A stretch of DNA of 64,000 bases from Candidatus Thermoflexus tengchongensis (GTDB taxonomy: Bacteria > Chloroflexota > Anaerolineae > Thermoflexales > Thermoflexaceae): positions 1 through 64,000 of the forward strand of contig JAEVEX010000015.1 in the NCBI GenBank assembly GCA_016842085.1, in the 5' to 3' direction. The position numbers were made by a program, and so were the translations under genes. Positions 24,549-34,174 of the stretch are shown in pieces. The notes under the pieces were generated by a model. It ran no database searches. It had not been told where the DNA came from and worked only from the letters and a program-made list of their open reading frames with translations. The first letter of the stretch is position 1. Every line of letters begins with the position of its first letter.

Positions 24549-25172
24549 ATGGCTCGTAATCGCTGGATCCATGCCCTGCCCTGGCTGGGCCTGATCTTCC
24601 TGATCCTCCTCACAGGGTGTCGCCCCACGCGCTCCCGCTCCGGTCCTGCGCCGACGGCAACCCCCCAGGGATTGCTCCTGGGTCAGCCGACGCCGACCTC
24701 GCTGCTTGCGCCCACCTGGACGCCGCTCCCGGTGACCCCACAGGGTGCCCCCACGCCGACGCCGTTCTTCTCCCCGCTCCCAACGCCGACGATGCCCCCC
24801 CTGGCCCCGGCGCCGACTTCCGCGCCGCCCCCCTCATCGCCTTCGGGGATCACCCACGTGGTCCAGCCCGGGGAAACCCTCTTCCGCATCGCGCTCCGCT
24901 ATGGGACCACGGTGGAGGCCATCGTCCAGGCGAACAACCTCATCAACCCTGACTTCATTGTGCCCGGGCAACGACTGGTGATCCCCACCGCGGGGACGCC
25001 CACCGAAACCCCTGCTGGCGGCGAGCGGATCTACATCGTGCAGCCCGGGGACAACCTGTTCCGCATCGGTTTGAAGTTTAACATGCTCTGGACGGTCATC
25101 GCAGCGCGCAACGGGATCACGAACCCGAACGCGATCTATCCGGGCCAGCGTCTGATCATCCCGAGCCCGTGA
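24549..25172 (+). CDS. Lipoprotein with two LysM domains
   Basis: A 207-residue exported lipoprotein. Lipobox LLTGC with Cys24 is followed by a Pro/Thr/Ala-rich linker (about 30-98) and two LysM repeats that bind peptidoglycan or other GlcNAc polymers: HVVQPGETLFRIALRYGTTV (about 102-145) and YIVQPGDNLFRIGLKFNMLW (about 160-205). ATG 24549 follows AGGAGG by 6 bases. No catalytic domain is attached, so a structural or anchoring role at the cell envelope is likely. The following genes (NUDIX, VanW) also touch the envelope. Confidence 0.9.
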   Translation: MARNRWIHALPWLGLIFLILLTGCRPTRSRSGPAPTATPQGLLLGQPTPTSLLAPTWTPLPVTPQGAPTPTPFFSPLPTPTMPPLAPAPTSAPPPSSPSGITHVVQPGETLFRIALRYGTTVEAIVQANNLINPDFIVPGQRLVIPTAGTPTETPAGGERIYIVQPGDNLFRIGLKFNMLWTVIAARNGITNPNAIYPGQRLIIPSP

Positions 25173-25474
25173 TCCCATGGAACACGAGGGGCCTTGCCTG
25201 TCCATGACAACCGCTTTTGATAAGTCGAGCGGACGCTTTTGCCTGAGATGAGGGAAATGGTTTTCGCGGAGGGATGGGCCGCCTTCGGTAGCCTGTCCCC
25301 TGGGAAGGCGTCTTCAGAACAAGCATCCCGACCGAATGGGGGACTACCCAGCTTTCCTCTCGAGACGCTTTGAGCCCCCGTGAGGAACGTTGGAGGGAAG
25401 AGGCGATTGCACGGGCCGCCGATCCGTTGTCCGCAGCGAAACCCCATTGGTGATCCCGGTGGAGCGAGGCCCTG
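25173..25474. other. Intergenic stretch, nothing supported
   Basis: No gene, terminator or clear promoter was recognised. Short frames overlap on both strands without family features. Confidence 0.4.
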
Positions 25475-26023
25475 ATGTCTGACCCTGTCATGGAAGAGAT
25501 CCCGCTGGAGAGCCGGCGGGTCTACGAGGGCCGAATCCTGAACCTGCGGGTGGATACGGTTCGCCTGCCTTCTGGGGGGACGGCGCTGCGGGAGATCGTG
25601 GAGCACCGCGGGGCCGTGGCGATCGTCCCCATCCTGGCGGATGGACGGGTGGTGCTGGTGCGCCAGTTTCGCTACGCCATCGGCCAGGTCTCCCTGGAGA
25701 TCCCGGCCGGCACTCTGGAGCCCGGGGAAGAGCCCCTGGCCTGTGCCCGCCGGGAGCTGGAGGAGGAAACCGGCTATCAGGCGATCCGCTGGGAACGGCT
25801 GGGGACGATCTGGCCAACGCCCGGTTACAGCACGGAGGAGATCATTCTCTTTATCGCCCGCGATCTGACGCCGGGCCCTGCACGGCCGGAGTTCGACGAG
25901 GCGCTCAGCGTGACCATCATGTCCTGGTCGGAGATCTGGGAGGCGATCGAGGAAGGCCGCCTGCGGGATGCGAAGAGCATGGTAGCCCTCACCTGGGCCG
26001 CCCGTCGCCTGGGAGGACAATAA
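25475..26023 (+). CDS. NUDIX hydrolase, ADP-ribose pyrophosphatase-like
   Basis: A 182-residue NUDIX enzyme. The Nudix box reads GTLEPGEEPLACARRELEEE, followed by TGY, and is preceded by VRQFRYAIGQVSLEIPAG, which is typical of the ADP-ribose pyrophosphatase (NudF/YjhB-like) group. These enzymes cleave ADP-ribose into AMP and ribose 5-phosphate. The VanW gene starts at the base after its stop, so the two are co-transcribed and probably translationally coupled. Whether the pairing has functional meaning is unknown. Confidence 0.92.
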   Translation: MSDPVMEEIPLESRRVYEGRILNLRVDTVRLPSGGTALREIVEHRGAVAIVPILADGRVVLVRQFRYAIGQVSLEIPAGTLEPGEEPLACARRELEEETGYQAIRWERLGTIWPTPGYSTEEIILFIARDLTPGPARPEFDEALSVTIMSWSEIWEAIEEGRLRDAKSMVALTWAARRLGGQ

Positions 26024-27838
26024 ATGGCTGGCGAAGCGACCTCGATCCGCTCCACCCGATGGACGCTCTCTTATATCCCGGCCCTCCTGCTCTTCATAGC
26101 CGGGCTTGGGCTTCTGACGGCCGGCGCCCTGGAGTGGATTTATGCCGACCGGATCTGGCCGGGGGTTTTCATCGGCGGCGTGGACGTGGGGGGATTGACC
26201 GAGGCGGAAGCCCGGGCCCGGTGGGAGGCTGCGCTGCCCGATCCCCGGCGCCCCCTTTTCACCCTTCGGGGATCGGGGTTCGAGCAAACGGTTTCCCTGG
26301 CCGACCTGGGGGCTCATGTGGACATCCCGGGGACGCTTCATGAGGCCATGCAGGCCGGCCGCGGGAAGGGCATTGCCGACGGGCTCGATCGGATCTGGAT
26401 CTGGTGGTTCGGACGGACCGTGTCTCCGCGGGTGGAAGTCGATGCGGCGCTCCTGGAGGCGCGACTCGATGCGATCGCGGCGGCCATCGATCGCGCTCCC
26501 CGGGACGCCTCCCTGGAAATCCGGGGGGATCAGGTGATCGTTCACCCGGCGGAGCCCGGAGCCCGTCTGAACCGGGCAGCGCTTCGGACGCGTCTGCTGG
26601 AGGCATTGTCCACCCTGCAGCCTCAGACCATCGACCTGCCGGTGGAGACCGTGCCGCCCGCGGTGACCGAGGTGGAGCCGGCGCGGACGCAGTTGAGCCA
26701 GTGGCTCCAGGCGCCGATCCGCCTCATCGTGCCCACCGAAACCCTCACCGTTCCCCTCTCCCTCCCCGAAGCCGGTCCCTGGGAGCTCTCCCCCCTGGAT
26801 CTGGCCCGGATGATCACCGTGGTCCGGGTGGATTCCCCGGTGCCGCATCTGGAGGCCCGGCTGGAGGAAGCCCGCCTGCTGGAATGGTTGACCCCGATCA
26901 CCGGGACGCTTCAGGCGGACCCGGTGGATGCCCGGTTTATCTTTGATGAAACGCAACAGCGGCTGGTCCCCATCGGGCCTTCCCGGTGGGGCTATCGGGT
27001 GGAGATCCCCACCACCGTGGCCCGTATCCGGGAAAGCCTTTCCAGGCCGAACCGGGAGGTCCCGATCGCCCTGACGCTGATCCCCCCTCGCTACCCGGAA
27101 ACGGCCACGGCGGAGACGCTGGGGATCACCGGGCTCATCGCGCAGGCGACCACGAATTTCAAGGGCTCGCCGCCCCCACGGGTGCGGAACATCACCCTGG
27201 GGGCCTCCCGGATGCACGGCGTGGTGGTTCCGCCCGGAGAGGTGTTTTCCTTTAACGCCCACCTGGGCGACGTCAGTGTAGACACCGGGTTCGAGGAGGC
27301 GTTGATCATCTTCAATGGGCGGACCGTTCGAGGAGTGGGCGGGGGGCTCTGTCAGGTTTCCACCACGCTGTTCCGGGCAGCCTTCTTTGGAGGCTTCCCC
27401 ATCGAGGAGCGCTGGCCCCACGCTTATCGGGTGGGATGGTATGAGCGAACCTTTGGGCCCGGGCTGGATGCCGCCATCTTCTCCCCTTATGCGGATTTCA
27501 AGTTCCGGAACGATCGCCAGACACCTATCCTCATCGTTGCGGAAGTCGATCCGGAAGCGGGGACACTGACGTTCAAGATCTACGGCGCCAGCGATGGGCG
27601 AAAGGTGACTGTGGAGGGCCCCTTCGTTTCCAATATCGTCCCCCACGGCCCTCCCATCTATGAAGAAGATCCCACCTTGCCGAAAGGAAAGGTGGTCCAG
27701 GTGGATTGGGCAGTCGATGGGGCCGATGTGCTGGTGAAACGGAAGGTGGAGAAAGACGGGCAGATCCTCTATGAGGATCGGGTGTTCACCCGTTATCAGC
27801 CCTGGCAGGCCGTCTTCAAGGTGGGCACGGGGGAATAA
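26024..27838 (+). CDS. VanW family protein with peptidoglycan-binding-like repeats
   Basis: A 604-residue protein with one N-terminal membrane helix (about 15-40) and an extracytoplasmic body. Early repeats of the PG_binding_4 type (GVFIGGVDVGGLTEAEARAR) occur in the first half. The VanW domain spans about 370-510: HGVVVPPGEVFSFNAHLGD, GGGLCQVSTTLFRAAFFGG and ERWPHAYRV. A C-terminal G5-like or beta domain follows. VanW is associated with vancomycin-resistance clusters but its activity is unknown. It lies with LysM and kinase genes, which suggests a cell-wall role. No NUDIX domain is fused to it. Confidence 0.9.
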   Translation: MAGEATSIRSTRWTLSYIPALLLFIAGLGLLTAGALEWIYADRIWPGVFIGGVDVGGLTEAEARARWEAALPDPRRPLFTLRGSGFEQTVSLADLGAHVDIPGTLHEAMQAGRGKGIADGLDRIWIWWFGRTVSPRVEVDAALLEARLDAIAAAIDRAPRDASLEIRGDQVIVHPAEPGARLNRAALRTRLLEALSTLQPQTIDLPVETVPPAVTEVEPARTQLSQWLQAPIRLIVPTETLTVPLSLPEAGPWELSPLDLARMITVVRVDSPVPHLEARLEEARLLEWLTPITGTLQADPVDARFIFDETQQRLVPIGPSRWGYRVEIPTTVARIRESLSRPNREVPIALTLIPPRYPETATAETLGITGLIAQATTNFKGSPPPRVRNITLGASRMHGVVVPPGEVFSFNAHLGDVSVDTGFEEALIIFNGRTVRGVGGGLCQVSTTLFRAAFFGGFPIEERWPHAYRVGWYERTFGPGLDAAIFSPYADFKFRNDRQTPILIVAEVDPEAGTLTFKIYGASDGRKVTVEGPFVSNIVPHGPPIYEEDPTLPKGKVVQVDWAVDGADVLVKRKVEKDGQILYEDRVFTRYQPWQAVFKVGTGE

Positions 27839-28044
27839 GAACATGGCCCGCCGGGCTCCCTCCATCGTTTCGACTGGCCAGACCATGAGCCGGGCTTCAA
27901 CCCGAAAGGCGAGCGCAGCCTTCCCCCTTCGCGACCCGAAGGGCCGCAGGGGGAGAGCTCCGCAACGGCCCTGCCCTCTCCACGCGGGCCCCATCGCCGC
28001 CTCCGGGCGAGGAGGTCCGTAGCGGGATTTCCGCCTCTTTGACT

Positions 28045-29925
28045 TCACGGGCGCACCGTCAGCTCGCTGATCAGCACACTGTTGTTGACGGCGCTGGAAT
28101 ACCCGGGGCTCAGGACGACCACCCGGGCGGCCGGATTCCCATCGGGATACAGACCGGTTCGGAGCTGATAGATCCCGGGTGGGGCTCCGCCCGGGATGGG
28201 CAGAGCCAGCGGATCCCGCACGATCTGCCCGGGCTGCCAGGCCGGGATCGGCGGGTTCGGTTGCGCATCCCGCTGGGCGATCAGCTGGCCATTCGGACCG
28301 ATCAGATGGACGAAGATCACCAGCGGCTGATCCACCCGCTGCAGGGAGCGCCACTCCAGGGTGGCGACAATGGTTTCCCCGGGCCGGAAAGCCCGCTGGG
28401 GCAGATCCACCGCATCCAGCACCACCCAGTTGGCGAAGTTCGCCCCGATCTCAACCCGCGTCCCCGCACTCACTGTCAGCGTCAGAGGCTGGCCCACGCC
28501 CAGAAGGGCCCCGGGTGGAGGGATCTGCTCCAGGATCCGCCCGGGAGGTTCCGGGCTCCACACCCGTTCCACCCGGACATCCCACCCATACGAGCGCAGG
28601 CCGTTCAGGATGTTTTCATCCAGGGTATATCCCAGGACGTTGACGACCGGGAAGGCCGGCGCGCCGCGGTTGACCGTGACCTGGATGGTTTCGCCCGGAT
28701 GCAGCGTCGCTCCGGGTGAGGGTTCCTGAGCGATTACCACGCCGGCCGGCTGCTGGGGATCTTCCACCTCGCGGACAACCGAGAGCCCCAGCCCCAGTCC
28801 CAGCGCCCGCGCCTGCGCATCGACAATGGGCAATCCCCGGAGATCCGGAACCTGGATCGCTGGCGCGATGGTCGGCGGCGGGGTGGGGGTCGGAAGGCCC
28901 GCCGGGCCGCCCAGCCATGCCCGGTAGACCAGCAGCCAGAGCGGGATCAGACCCAGGACGGCCAGGGCAGCCAGAGCCCCCAGGAGCCAGACCATCCAGT
29001 CGCGCTCTTCTGGGATGGGAGCGGATATCGAGGGCGATGGGTGAGCCGGAGCAGGAGTGGAAACGGCCGGCGTGGTCGGCCCGACGGATAATTCCGGGAG
29101 GTCAGAGGAAGCCGGCATGGGATGATGCTGGAGCAGCACCCGGGCCAGCTGATCCGCGTTCCGATAACGACGGGCGGGCTCCTTCTCCAGACAGGTGAGA
29201 AGGATCTCGACCAGATCGTCCGGCAACGACGGCTGGAAGGTCTTTGGGGAAGGCGGGACCTGCGTCCGATGGGCTTGAAGCCATTCCGCGGGAGTAGAAG
29301 CCTCGAAAGGAAGACGCCCGGTGAACATTTCATAAAGAATGAGGCCCAGGCTGTAAACATCGGAAGCCGGGGTGGGCGGCTGGCCTGCGGCCTGCTCCGG
29401 AGAGAGATACTGCGGGGTGGCCCAGGTGGTGCGATCGGGATCCCGGGACCACAGGGTGGCCGCGATGCCGAAGTCCACCACCTTGACCTCGCCGGACCGG
29501 GATACCAGGACGTTCTGGGGCTTGAGATTGCCATGCACGATATTGTTCCGGTGAGCATAGCCTACCCCGGCGCAGATCTGAAGGAAGAGTTCCAGCGCCC
29601 GGTTCACCGGGAGAGGAGCACCGTGACGGATCAGCGTCTTCAGGTCCCACCCGTCCACATATTCCATCACAAAGTAAGGCTGGTCGTTCTCCCAGCCGAA
29701 ATCATAGACGGTCACCAGGTTCGGATGGGACAGGCTGGCCAGCAGGCGAGCCTCGGCCTCCAGCCGCTGGCGCAGTGCCGGATCCTGCAGGCGATCGCTG
29801 CGGAGGACCTTAATGGCCACGGTGCGCAGGAGAACCGTGTCGAACGCCCGATAAACCACGGTGGACCCGCTGCGCCCCAGCGTGCCCAGGATGCGATATC
29901 GTCCCGCCAGTAGCGTTTCCGCCAT
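28045..29925 (-). CDS. Serine/threonine kinase-like protein with PASTA domains, altered catalytic loop
   Basis: A 626-residue membrane protein: kinase domain (about 9-270), linker, one membrane helix (WMVWLLGALAALAVLGLIPL, about 310-330), two PASTA domains (starting VPDLRGLPIVDAQARALGLG and VVNVLGYTLDENILNG) and a C-terminal beta domain. K39 (VAIKV) and DFG (151-153) are kept, but the catalytic loop reads HGNLKPQN: Asn133 replaces the catalytic Asp. It may be a weak kinase or a pseudokinase sensing muropeptides or lipid II. Start at 29925. It converges with the VanW gene. Confidence 0.92.
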   Translation of the reverse strand: MAETLLAGRYRILGTLGRSGSTVVYRAFDTVLLRTVAIKVLRSDRLQDPALRQRLEAEARLLASLSHPNLVTVYDFGWENDQPYFVMEYVDGWDLKTLIRHGAPLPVNRALELFLQICAGVGYAHRNNIVHGNLKPQNVLVSRSGEVKVVDFGIAATLWSRDPDRTTWATPQYLSPEQAAGQPPTPASDVYSLGLILYEMFTGRLPFEASTPAEWLQAHRTQVPPSPKTFQPSLPDDLVEILLTCLEKEPARRYRNADQLARVLLQHHPMPASSDLPELSVGPTTPAVSTPAPAHPSPSISAPIPEERDWMVWLLGALAALAVLGLIPLWLLVYRAWLGGPAGLPTPTPPPTIAPAIQVPDLRGLPIVDAQARALGLGLGLSVVREVEDPQQPAGVVIAQEPSPGATLHPGETIQVTVNRGAPAFPVVNVLGYTLDENILNGLRSYGWDVRVERVWSPEPPGRILEQIPPPGALLGVGQPLTLTVSAGTRVEIGANFANWVVLDAVDLPQRAFRPGETIVATLEWRSLQRVDQPLVIFVHLIGPNGQLIAQRDAQPNPPIPAWQPGQIVRDPLALPIPGGAPPGIYQLRTGLYPDGNPAARVVVLSPGYSSAVNNSVLISELTVRP

Positions 29926-30236
29926 CGTTCCCTCAGCGTTTCAGGATAGGGCATCCACTGCTGGACTTCCATCTGAGAAGGCATGCTGCCCCGGAAGCCC
30001 CCCGAAGGGGCCGGCGGCGTGACTTCCACCGGCCAGGACCGGCGCGATGCGCGGGGAAGGGAAAAACATCACCGGGCCCCTTCCCTCCGCAACCCCGGCT
30101 CCCATTATATCGAAGGACCGGTTATGCTTCCCCCCATCATGTTCTTAAGGGCGGGCCGGCTCCCTCCGGCGGCCCGCCCGTCCGAATCGTTCCCGGGAAG
30201 GGCATGCGAGGCGTTCCCCCGGGCCGATTCCTCCCA
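29926..30236. other. Intergenic region upstream of the PASTA kinase, with a candidate -10
   Basis: On the minus strand a perfect -10 TATAAT lies at 30119-30114, about 190 bases before the kinase start, with no good -35. A 9-base GC stem (30149-30157 with 30171-30179) lies downstream of aroQ and may end its transcript, but has no T tract. Confidence 0.4.
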
Positions 30237-30683
30237 TCAACCGCCCTTCGCCTCCTGGAGCAGCGCATAAAGCCCCTCGAGCCCCAGGATATAGCTCCGC
30301 CAGCCGAAGCCCAGCACCACGCCACGGCAAACGGGAGCGATCACCGAGACGCGCCGCCATTCCTCCCGGGCCTGCGTGTTGGAGAGATGGACCTCCACAG
30401 CCGGCAGGTTCACCGCGGCGATGGCGTCGCGTAAGGCATAGCCGTAGATGTGCAGGGCGCCGGGATTAATGAGGATCCCATCCGCCCATCCCCGGGCCTC
30501 ATGGAGGGCATCGATCAGAGCCCCCTCATGGTTCGACTGGATGATGCGCAGGGTGACATTGCGGGCTGCCGCCCACTCTTCCATCCGGGCGTTGATCTCC
30601 TCCAGGGTCATCGTCCCATAAATATGGGGCTCTCGGGTTCCGAGCAGATTCAGGTTCGGGCCATGCAACACCAGGATGTTCAT
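30237..30683 (-). CDS. aroQ: Type II 3-dehydroquinate dehydratase
   Basis: A 148-residue enzyme that converts 3-dehydroquinate to 3-dehydroshikimate. It begins [20 protein letters not shown] with the conserved NLNLLG region and lid Arg, then [33 protein letters not shown], and [15 protein letters not shown], where the conserved His-Leu-Ser is present. ATG 30683 follows GGAGGTCGCTG. It is divergent from manC across a 150-base gap. With aroC and aroK it shows the shikimate route is complete except for parts outside the window. Confidence 0.96.
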   Translation of the reverse strand: MNILVLHGPNLNLLGTREPHIYGTMTLEEINARMEEWAAARNVTLRIIQSNHEGALIDALHEARGWADGILINPGALHIYGYALRDAIAAVNLPAVEVHLSNTQAREEWRRVSVIAPVCRGVVLGFGWRSYILGLEGLYALLQEAKGG

Positions 30684-30747
30684 CAGCGACCTCCCGGAGC
30701 ATTGAAAGTGGATCGGCCAGATGGAGGTCCACCCGGTCCGTTGGAAG

Positions 30748-30776
30748 TTGCGAAACCGACGGGTTCTGCGTATCGT
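30748..30776 (+). promoter_or_regulatory. Candidate promoter of manC
   Basis: TTGCGA (30748-30753), 17-base spacer, TATCGT (30771-30776); four of six consensus bases in each. The manC start lies about 60 bases downstream. Confidence 0.45.
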
Positions 30777-30836
30777 TATTTTCCGCCAGGACCGTTGCAG
30801 CGGGAAGCGGGATCTCGGAGGCCGGGAGGTGGGACG

Positions 30837-31919
30837 ATGGGCGGGGAGACTTTCGCCGTGATCCTGGCGGGAGGGAGTGGGACGCGCCTGTGGCCGCTGA
30901 GCCGGCAGAGCCGCCCCAAGCAGATGCTCCGGCTGCTGGGGGAGCGGACCATGTTTCAACTGACGGTGGATCGCCTGCTTCCGATGTTCCGGCCGGAGCA
31001 GATCCTGGTCGTCACCGGCCAGGAGCACGCGGAGGAATTGATCCAGCAGGCTCCAGAGATCCCCCGGGAGAACTTCCTGGTGGAGCCCGTGGGCCGCAAC
31101 ACAGCGCCCGCCATCGGCCTCGCCGCCCTGCATCTGCGCCGGCGGGCGCCGCAGGCCCTCATGGCCGTCCTGCCCGCGGATCATTACATCCGGGATGAAG
31201 CCCGCTTCCGGGCCGTGCTCCGGGCCGCCTTCCAGGTGGCGGAGAGAGGGTTCCTGGTCACCCTGGGCATCCGTCCCACTTACCCCGCCACCGGGTTTGG
31301 CTACATCGAGCGCGGAGAGCCCCTGGGCCGTTTCGGTGGCTTCATAGCCTACCGCGTCCTGGCCTTCCGGGAGAAGCCGGACCTGACGACCGCCGAACGC
31401 TTTGTGGCCGACGGCCGCCATTCCTGGAACAGCGGCATGTTCATCTGGCGGGCGGATCGCATCCTGGAGGAGATCGAACGGAATATGCCGGATCTCGCCG
31501 CCGGGCTTCGGGCGCTGGAGGCGGCCCTCGGGACGCCCGAGGAGGCGACGACCCTGCGCCGGGTATGGCCAGGGATGCCGAACACCAGCATCGATTACGG
31601 GGTGATGGAGAAGGCGCAGGAGGTCGCCGTGATCCCGGCGGAGTTCGGCTGGAACGATATCGGCAGCTGGGCGGCGCTGCTGGACATCCTGGCCGCGGAT
31701 GATCAGAGCAATGTGGTTCTGGGGGCTGAGCACCTGGGCCTGGATACCTCCGGGTCATTGATCTTCGGGAACGGCCGGCTGGTGGCCACCGTGGGGATCC
31801 AGGATCTCATCATCGTGGACACTGAAGATGTCCTCCTGGTCTGCCATCGCGAGCGCGCCCAGGATGTCCGTCTGCTGGTGGAAACCCTGAAGCGGGAGGG
31901 GCGGCAGGAGTATCTGTAG
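30837..31919 (+). CDS. manC: Mannose-1-phosphate guanylyltransferase
   Basis: A 360-residue nucleotidyltransferase that makes GDP-mannose from mannose-1-phosphate and GTP. The signature [17 protein letters not shown] is followed by PKQ, then [41 protein letters not shown] and [10 protein letters not shown], all typical. It lacks the C-terminal phosphomannose isomerase domain of two-domain forms. ATG 30837 follows GGGAGGTGG. It supplies precursor for surface polysaccharide or glycosylation, in line with the rfbD-like and RmlC-like genes nearby. Confidence 0.94.
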   Translation: MGGETFAVILAGGSGTRLWPLSRQSRPKQMLRLLGERTMFQLTVDRLLPMFRPEQILVVTGQEHAEELIQQAPEIPRENFLVEPVGRNTAPAIGLAALHLRRRAPQALMAVLPADHYIRDEARFRAVLRAAFQVAERGFLVTLGIRPTYPATGFGYIERGEPLGRFGGFIAYRVLAFREKPDLTTAERFVADGRHSWNSGMFIWRADRILEEIERNMPDLAAGLRALEAALGTPEEATTLRRVWPGMPNTSIDYGVMEKAQEVAVIPAEFGWNDIGSWAALLDILAADDQSNVVLGAEHLGLDTSGSLIFGNGRLVATVGIQDLIIVDTEDVLLVCHRERAQDVRLLVETLKREGRQEYL

Positions 31920-31984
31920 CGTTCCGCCCGGACGAACAGTCCCTATCCCCTTTACCTGCAGGGATGATGTCTGGAGGGAAGAAA

Positions 31985-34165
31985 ATGCCGGAGAAAGGCA
32001 CACGGCTGGTCATTGTGGAATCCCCTGCGAAGGCCCGCACGGTAGGCCGCATCCTGGGTCGGGGTTTCGTGGTGAAGGCGTCCATCGGGCACGTGCGGGA
32101 CCTGCTGAAATCCCAGCTGGCGGTGGACATCGAGAACGACTTCAAGCCCACCTACCGGGTGCCGAAGGAGAAGCAGGCGGTGGTGCGGGAGCTGCGGGAG
32201 GCCGTGAAGGAGGCGGCAGAGGTCTATCTGGCCACCGACCCCGACCGCGAGGGAGAGGCCATCGCCTGGCATCTGACCGAGGTGGCGAACATCCCGGCCT
32301 CGAAGCTGCGTCGGGTGGTCTTCCACGAGATCACGGAGCCGGCGATCAAAGAGGCCTTCGCCCACCCTCGAGGCATCGATATGCAACTGGTGAACGCCCA
32401 GCAGGCCCGGCGCATCCTGGATCGCCTGGTGGGCTACAAGCTGAGCCCGCTGCTCTGGGAGAAGGTGCGCGGGCGCCTTTCCGCCGGCCGGGTGCAGTCG
32501 GTCGCCCTGCGCCTGATCGTCGAGCGGGAGCGGGAGATCCAGGCCTTCGTCCCGGAGGAATACTGGACCATCGCCGTGGAGCTCTCCAAACTCGATGAGG
32601 ATCGGACCTTCCGCGCCCGCCTGGTTCGCTATCTGGGGGCCGAGCCCGAGCTCAAGAACGAAGAGCAGGTGCGCCCGCTGGTGGAGGAGCTGGAGGACGC
32701 TCTCTATGTGGTGATCAACGTCAAGAAAGGCGAGCGGCGGCGGCGGCCGGCCGCCCCCTTCACCACCAGCACGATGCAGCAGGAGGCCTCCCGCCGCCTG
32801 GGCTTCACGGCCCGGCGCACTATGGCCGTCGCCCAGCAGCTTTACGAGGGTTTGCCGCTGGGCGAGGAAGGCTCCGTCGGGCTCATCACCTACATGCGTA
32901 CGGACTCCACGAACATCTCCCCGCTGGCCCAGGAAGAGGCCCGGCGTTTCATCGCCCAGACCTATGGAGAGCAGCTCCTCCCTCCAGAACCTCCGGTTTA
33001 CAAGACCCGGGCCCGGATCGCCCAGGAGGCCCACGAGGCCATCCGACCCACTTCGGTCTTCCGGACGCCGGAGTCGGTGAAGCCTTACCTGGATCGCGAT
33101 CAGTATCGCCTCTACGAGCTGATCTGGAAGCGGTTCGTAGCCAGCCAGATGGCCCCCGCCATCCTGGATACCATGACGGTGGAGATCGTGGCGGTGCCCC
33201 GTTCGCTGATCGCCAACGGGGAGATCCCCCTGGAAGCCCTGGAGAACCCGCGCTATCTCTTCCGGGCCACCGGCTCCGCGATCCGCTTCCCGGGCTTCCT
33301 GGTGGTCTACGAGGAGACGCGGGAGGAAGACGTCCGGCCTGAAGAGGAAGAGGAAGGCGGCGGGCTTCTGCCGCCGCTGGAGCCCAACGAGCGGTTGCGG
33401 CTCTGGCAGGTGCTCCCGGAACAGCACTTCACCCAGCCGCCGCCGCGCTACACGGAGGCCTCGCTGATCAAGGCGCTGGAGGAATACGGCATCGGCCGGC
33501 CCAGCACGTATGCCCCGATCATCTCCACCCTCTTCCAGCGAGGGTATGTGGAACGGGTGGATAAACGCCTGGTGCCCACCCCGCTGGGGATCACGGTGAC
33601 GGATCTCCTGGTCCAGCACTTCCCGGACATCATGGATGTGAACTTCACGGCGCGGATGGAGGAGGATCTGGACCGCATCGCCGCCGGCGAGGTGGACTGG
33701 GTGGAGGTGCTGCGAGGGTTCTACGGGCCCTTCGAGCAACGGCTCCAGGCCGCCTTAGCCGGGATCCAGAAGATCTCCCTGGACCACGAGATCCTGGACG
33801 AGCAGTGCCCGGAATGCGGCGCGCCGTTGCAGATCCGCTACGGCCGGTTCGGGAAGTTCGTGGGCTGCACGCGCTTCCCGGAGTGCCGTTACACCCGCCC
33901 CTTCTACAACAAGCTGGGCGTCCCATGTCCCCAGTGCGGGGGCGAGCTCCTGGAAAAGAAGAGCCGGCGAGGCCGCACCTTCTACGGATGCAGCAACTGG
34001 CCCACGTGCAACTTCACCACCTGGAAGCGGCCATTGACCGTGCGTTGCCCGCACTGCGGCGGCATCCTGGTGCAGGATGATCGGGAGAACGCCCGCTGCC
34101 TGAAATGTGAGGCGATCGTGCCCATCGCGGAGCTGGAGCTGGAGGAAGCCAGCGAAGGGGCATAA
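31985..34165 (+). CDS. topA: DNA topoisomerase I
   Basis: A 726-residue type IA topoisomerase that relaxes negative supercoils. Toprim region LVIVESPAKARTVGRIL, then DPDREGEAIAWHL, catalytic Tyr303 in LITYMRTDST, and HEAIRPT. The C-terminus has three zinc ribbons: CPECGAPL, CPQCGGEL and CPHCGGIL, each with its cysteine partners. ATG 31985 follows GGAGGGAAGAAA; an upstream ATG at 31964 would put the ribosome-binding site inside the frame. An acidic stretch EEEEGGG near residue 460 is an insertion. Confidence 0.97.
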   Translation: MPEKGTRLVIVESPAKARTVGRILGRGFVVKASIGHVRDLLKSQLAVDIENDFKPTYRVPKEKQAVVRELREAVKEAAEVYLATDPDREGEAIAWHLTEVANIPASKLRRVVFHEITEPAIKEAFAHPRGIDMQLVNAQQARRILDRLVGYKLSPLLWEKVRGRLSAGRVQSVALRLIVEREREIQAFVPEEYWTIAVELSKLDEDRTFRARLVRYLGAEPELKNEEQVRPLVEELEDALYVVINVKKGERRRRPAAPFTTSTMQQEASRRLGFTARRTMAVAQQLYEGLPLGEEGSVGLITYMRTDSTNISPLAQEEARRFIAQTYGEQLLPPEPPVYKTRARIAQEAHEAIRPTSVFRTPESVKPYLDRDQYRLYELIWKRFVASQMAPAILDTMTVEIVAVPRSLIANGEIPLEALENPRYLFRATGSAIRFPGFLVVYEETREEDVRPEEEEEGGGLLPPLEPNERLRLWQVLPEQHFTQPPPRYTEASLIKALEEYGIGRPSTYAPIISTLFQRGYVERVDKRLVPTPLGITVTDLLVQHFPDIMDVNFTARMEEDLDRIAAGEVDWVEVLRGFYGPFEQRLQAALAGIQKISLDHEILDEQCPECGAPLQIRYGRFGKFVGCTRFPECRYTRPFYNKLGVPCPQCGGELLEKKSRRGRTFYGCSNWPTCNFTTWKRPLTVRCPHCGGILVQDDRENARCLKCEAIVPIAELELEEASEGA

Positions 34166-34174
34166 CACCGACCC

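Noticed and set aside
25136-28354. Minus-strand frame of over 1000 codons opposite NUDIX and VanW
   Set aside because: It covers two clear plus-strand genes and parts of intergenic DNA, without recognisable domains.
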